Part shown: positions 3,632 through 6,628 of the stretch, piece after piece
How the letters are laid out: the number at the start of each line of letters is the position of its first letter
Position numbering within the stretch: the first letter of the stretch is position 1
Assembly: GCA_937960625.1 (NCBI GenBank)
Contig: CALGPD010000027.1
Coordinates: forward strand, 1 to 6,628
DNA length: 6,628 nucleotides
Direction of reading: 5' to 3'
Source: an uncultured Spirochaetia bacterium
GTDB taxonomy: Bacteria > Spirochaetota > CALGPD01
Position numbers and translations under genes: made by a program
Notes under the pieces: generated by a model
The model's input: the letters and a program-made list of their open reading frames with translations, nothing else
What the model was told of the DNA's origin: nothing
Databases searched by the model: none

Positions 3632-6628
3632 TTATTTATTCAGCAAAGGCTTAACTTTATCCTTATCAATTTCTAATAGCTCCTGCAAACAATGAATGTT
3701 AAGTTCCCGGTTTTTTACTGTTTCAAGCCCGTTTACCGCGGCTAAAATACCCGGTGTTGTTGATAAATAAGGAACACCAAATTGAACAGTAAGTTGATGC
3801 ATTGACAACTCGTCATCACGGCCCTCTTCGTCATTTGGGGTATTAAATATCAAATCAATCTTACCGTCCCTGATTAAATCGAGTATGTTCGGGCCAGGGT
3901 CATGTGCTTTATTTACAAACTCGGCATTGATACCGTGTTTAGTTAAAAAGTCCTTGGTTCCTTTAGTGGCAACGAGTTTAAATCCCATATTTTGCATACG
4001 TCTCGCAGGCTCAATTAGTTTAGGCTTGCTTTTATCTGATAAGCTTATGAAAATTGTTCCTGATAAAGGAATACTCGATGACGCAGCCATTTGGCTTTTA
4101 TAATAAGCTTCTCCAAATGATTTACAGATCCCCATAACCTCGCCGGTGGAACGCATTTCAGGGCCGAGTTTGGTATCTACGCCGGGAAATTTATTAAACG
4201 GCAGAACAACTTCTTTTACCGAAGTCATACCGTGTGTTTTTAAATCTAAATTGAAATCCGAAAGTTTTTCACCGGTCATAACCAGAGAGGCAACTTTTGC
4301 CCAGGGTATGCCCGTTGCTTTACTAACAAACGGAATTGTTCTTGAACCACGGGGGTTAACTTCAAGGAAGTATACTTCATCATCCTTAACCGCAAATTGA
4401 ATATTCATCAATCCCACAACACCGAGTTCAAGCGCGGTCTTCTTTGTGAGTTGTTCAATCTTCTCAATAATTGAAGGGTTAAGGCTATAAGGAGGCAGAA
4501 CGCAGGCCGAATCTCCGGAATGAATTCCTGCTTGTTCAATATGTTCCATAAAACCGCAAATAACAGCCTGTTCTCCGTCACAAACAGAATCAACATCGAC
4601 TTCTATTGCATCTTCCAGAAATTTATCAATTAAAACGGGATATTCCGGGGAAGCATCAATCGCATTCTCCATGTATATTTTTAATCTTTCTTCAGTATAT
4701 ACAATTTCCATCGCCCTTCCGCCTAAAACGTAAGAAGGACGGACAACAACAGGGTAACCGATTTTTTTTGCAATTTTAACAGCTTGTTTGGCTGACGTTG
4801 CAATTCCATTTTTTGGCTGCAAAAAACCAAGTTTATTAATAAGGTGCTGGAATTTATCTCTGTCTTCTGCTCTGTCTATGGTTTCAGGTGATGTGCCTAA
4901 AATATTTACTCCCGCTGCTTTAAGGCGTTTGGAAAGATTTAACGGTGTTTGCCCTCCAAGTTGAACTATAGCGCCAATTGGATTTTCGGCTTCATATATA
5001 TTTATTACATCTTCAAATGTTAACGGTTCAAAGTATAATTTATCAGAGGTATCATAATCAGTTGATACTGTTTCAGGATTAGAATTAACCATAATTGTTT
5101 CATAACCGTATTCTTTTAACACGAATGATGCATGACAGCACATATAGTCAAATTCTATTCCCTGTCCTATCCGGTTAGGCCCTCCGCCAATAATCATAAT
5201 TTTCTTTTTATCTGATTTGAAGGTTTCGGTTTCTCTTTCATATGTTGAATAATAATACGGTGTCTTTGCCTCAAACTCAGCCGCGCAAGTATCAACGAGT
5301 TTATATACAGGAATTACGCCAAGCTGCTTTCTTTTTTTTCTAACTTCTTCTTCGGTTGATTTAGTAAACCTTGCGATTTGTACATCAGAAAAGCCGTATT
5401 GTTTTGCTTCAAGCATTAATGTATAATCATAATCATTTAAATTGCGGATAAGTCTTTTTTCCAAATCGCAAATTTGTTTTAAGTTAAAAAGAAACCATTT
5501 ATCAATTTTCGTGTATTTATAAATTTTATCAATAGTTAATCCAACATCAAAGGCATCTTTTAGATAAAAGATTCTTTTTGAATTTGGCTCTTTAAGTTTC
5601 TTCTTTATTTTTCTTTTTAACTTAGCAATAGCTATTTCTTTTTTCTTTTTATTTTTACTTTTTTTAGTATTTAATAATTCATTCTCAAAACCAAACTTGC
5701 CTATTTCCAGACTTCGAATTCCTTTTTGTAAAGCTTCTTTAAAAGTACGACCGATTGACATTGCTTCCCCAACGCTTTTCATCTGCACTCCGAGCGCGTC
5801 TTTAGCCTCAGGGAATTTTTCAAATGTCCATCTGGGTATTTTTACAACACAGTAGTCAATTGTGGGTTCAAAACTTGCCGGAGTTTCTTTGGTAATATCA
5901 TTAGGGATTTCGTCAAGGGTATAACCCACAGCGAGTTTTGCCGCGATTTTTGCAATGGGGAACCCCGTAGCCTTTGATGCAAGAGCAGAAGACCTTGAAA
6001 CTCTGGGATTCATTTCAATAACTATCATACGTCCGGATTCAGGATCAATCGCAAACTGAATATTGGATCCACCAGTATCAACTCCGATTTCCCTAATAAT
6101 ATCAAGAGATGCATTTCTCATCATCTGATATTCAACATCGGAAAGAGTCTGTGCAGGCGCAACGGTTATTGAATCTCCTGTATGAACACCCATGGGGTCA
6201 AAGTTTTCTATTGAACATATTATAACTACATTGTCTTTTGTATCCCTCATTACTTCAAGTTCATATTCTTTCCAGCCTAAAAGGGATTCATCAATTATTA
6301 CTTCTGTTACCGGAGAATCATTTAAACCTTTTTTAATTAGTTTTTCAAATTCCTGTTCATCATTTGCAATGCTTCCTCCTGTACCGCCTAAAGTAAAACT
6401 TGGGCGAATAATACAAGGGAAACCTATGTCTTTTATTTTTTCCAAAGCCTGTTCTAAATTGTTTATTCTATAGTTTTTAGCAACGTCAAGGCCTATTTTT
6501 TCCATTGCATTATTAAATAATTCCCTGCTTTCGGCTTTTCTGATTGATTCGTAATTAGCGCCAATCATTTCTACATTATATTTATCAAGGATTCCCATTT
6601 CTTTAACACTTATAGCAGTGTTTAAAGC
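3632..6628 (-). CDS. carB: Carbamoyl-phosphate synthase large subunit, 5'-partial
   Basis: CarB makes carbamoyl phosphate from bicarbonate, 2 ATP and ammonia channelled from the glutaminase subunit CarA, for pyrimidine and arginine synthesis. The frame is open to the right edge; the ATG at 6598 is internal (E. coli residue about 105), so about 94 residues are missing. Numbered from that Met, ATP-grasp 1 keeps Arg25, Arg65, Glu111, His139, Gln181, Glu195 and Asn197 (E. coli 129, 169, 215, 243, 285, 299, 301). An oligomerisation domain follows (about 340-455), then a second pre-ATP-grasp domain (465-575). ATP-grasp 2 keeps Arg580, Arg620, Glu666, His693, Gln734 and Glu746 (E. coli 675, 715, 761, 788, 829, 841). 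The MGS allosteric domain (848-988) keeps Lys858, Thr878, Thr881, Lys897 and Asn919, matching E. coli nucleotide-effector residues. A lysine-rich insertion lies at 311-336. carA is not in the window. The stop is TAA. Confidence 0.98.
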   Translation of the reverse strand, partial: ALNTAISVKEMGILDKYNVEMIGANYESIRKAESRELFNNAMEKIGLDVAKNYRINNLEQALEKIKDIGFPCIIRPSFTLGGTGGSIANDEQEFEKLIKKGLNDSPVTEVIIDESLLGWKEYELEVMRDTKDNVVIICSIENFDPMGVHTGDSITVAPAQTLSDVEYQMMRNASLDIIREIGVDTGGSNIQFAIDPESGRMIVIEMNPRVSRSSALASKATGFPIAKIAAKLAVGYTLDEIPNDITKETPASFEPTIDYCVVKIPRWTFEKFPEAKDALGVQMKSVGEAMSIGRTFKEALQKGIRSLEIGKFGFENELLNTKKSKNKKKKEIAIAKLKRKIKKKLKEPNSKRIFYLKDAFDVGLTIDKIYKYTKIDKWFLFNLKQICDLEKRLIRNLNDYDYTLMLEAKQYGFSDVQIARFTKSTEEEVRKKRKQLGVIPVYKLVDTCAAEFEAKTPYYYSTYERETETFKSDKKKIMIIGGGPNRIGQGIEFDYMCCHASFVLKEYGYETIMVNSNPETVSTDYDTSDKLYFEPLTFEDVINIYEAENPIGAIVQLGGQTPLNLSKRLKAAGVNILGTSPETIDRAEDRDKFQHLINKLGFLQPKNGIATSAKQAVKIAKKIGYPVVVRPSYVLGGRAMEIVYTEERLKIYMENAIDASPEYPVLIDKFLEDAIEVDVDSVCDGEQAVICGFMEHIEQAGIHSGDSACVLPPYSLNPSIIEKIEQLTKKTALELGVVGLMNIQFAVKDDEVYFLEVNPRGSRTIPFVSKATGIPWAKVASLVMTGEKLSDFNLDLKTHGMTSVKEVVLPFNKFPGVDTKLGPEMRSTGEVMGICKSFGEAYYKSQMAASSSIPLSGTIFISLSDKSKPKLIEPARRMQNMGFKLVATKGTKDFLTKHGINAEFVNKAHDPGPNILDLIRDGKIDLIFNTPNDEEGRDDELSMHQLTVQFGVPYLSTTPGILAAVNGLETVKNRELNIHCLQELLEIDKDKVKPLLNK

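Noticed and set aside
3885..4400. Plus-strand frames of 72 and 84 codons opposite carB
   Set aside because: They are mirror frames of conserved CarB sequence, with no ribosome binding sites or domain resemblance.
6596..6598. ATG at 6598 as the start of carB
   Set aside because: The frame stays open to the window edge, and the preceding codons (ALNTAISVKE) align with conserved CarB sequence, so this Met is internal.

Overview
The window is AT-rich bacterial DNA with tightly packed genes on both strands. It has three parts: a plus-strand ABC-importer operon cut by the left edge, a small convergent minus-strand membrane-protein gene with a 592-base spacer upstream of it, and a minus-strand carB cut by the right edge. 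Nothing shows the species. The coding style and the binding protein, which has a hydrophobic N-terminus but no visible lipobox, fit a low-GC, probably Gram-negative (diderm) bacterium. That placement is a weak inference.

Bases 1-2697 carry a complete cassette for a type II (BtuCDF/FecBCD-type) importer: substrate-binding protein, ATPase, permease. The reading frames overlap by 8 bases and then by 1 base, so they are almost certainly one transcript with coupled translation. The ligand is a metal chelate such as cobalamin, heme or a siderophore, and it cannot be chosen from this sequence. The promoter, and any riboswitch or Fur box, lies left of the window.

Bases 2692-3094 hold a small multi-pass membrane protein resembling DUF4870/Tic20-like proteins. 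It converges on the permease so closely that both stop codons sit in one TTATAA palindrome. A plausible sigma70-type promoter lies just upstream, flanked by a perfect 9-bp inverted repeat that could be an operator.

Bases 3040-3631 hold no convincing gene. They contain that promoter, a clear intrinsic terminator for carB, a small AT-rich hairpin, and two degraded copies of an ACGCAGAG-like repeat in opposite orientation.

Bases 3632-6628 encode 998 residues of the carbamoyl-phosphate synthase large subunit. About 94 N-terminal residues lie beyond the right edge. The active-site and allosteric residues I could align to E. coli CarB are nearly all present. An unusual lysine-rich insertion sits between the first ATP-grasp domain and the oligomerisation domain.

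I see no clear new system. The best leads are the inverted repeat around the small gene's promoter, the eroded repeat pair, and the alternative RNA pairings at the carB terminator.
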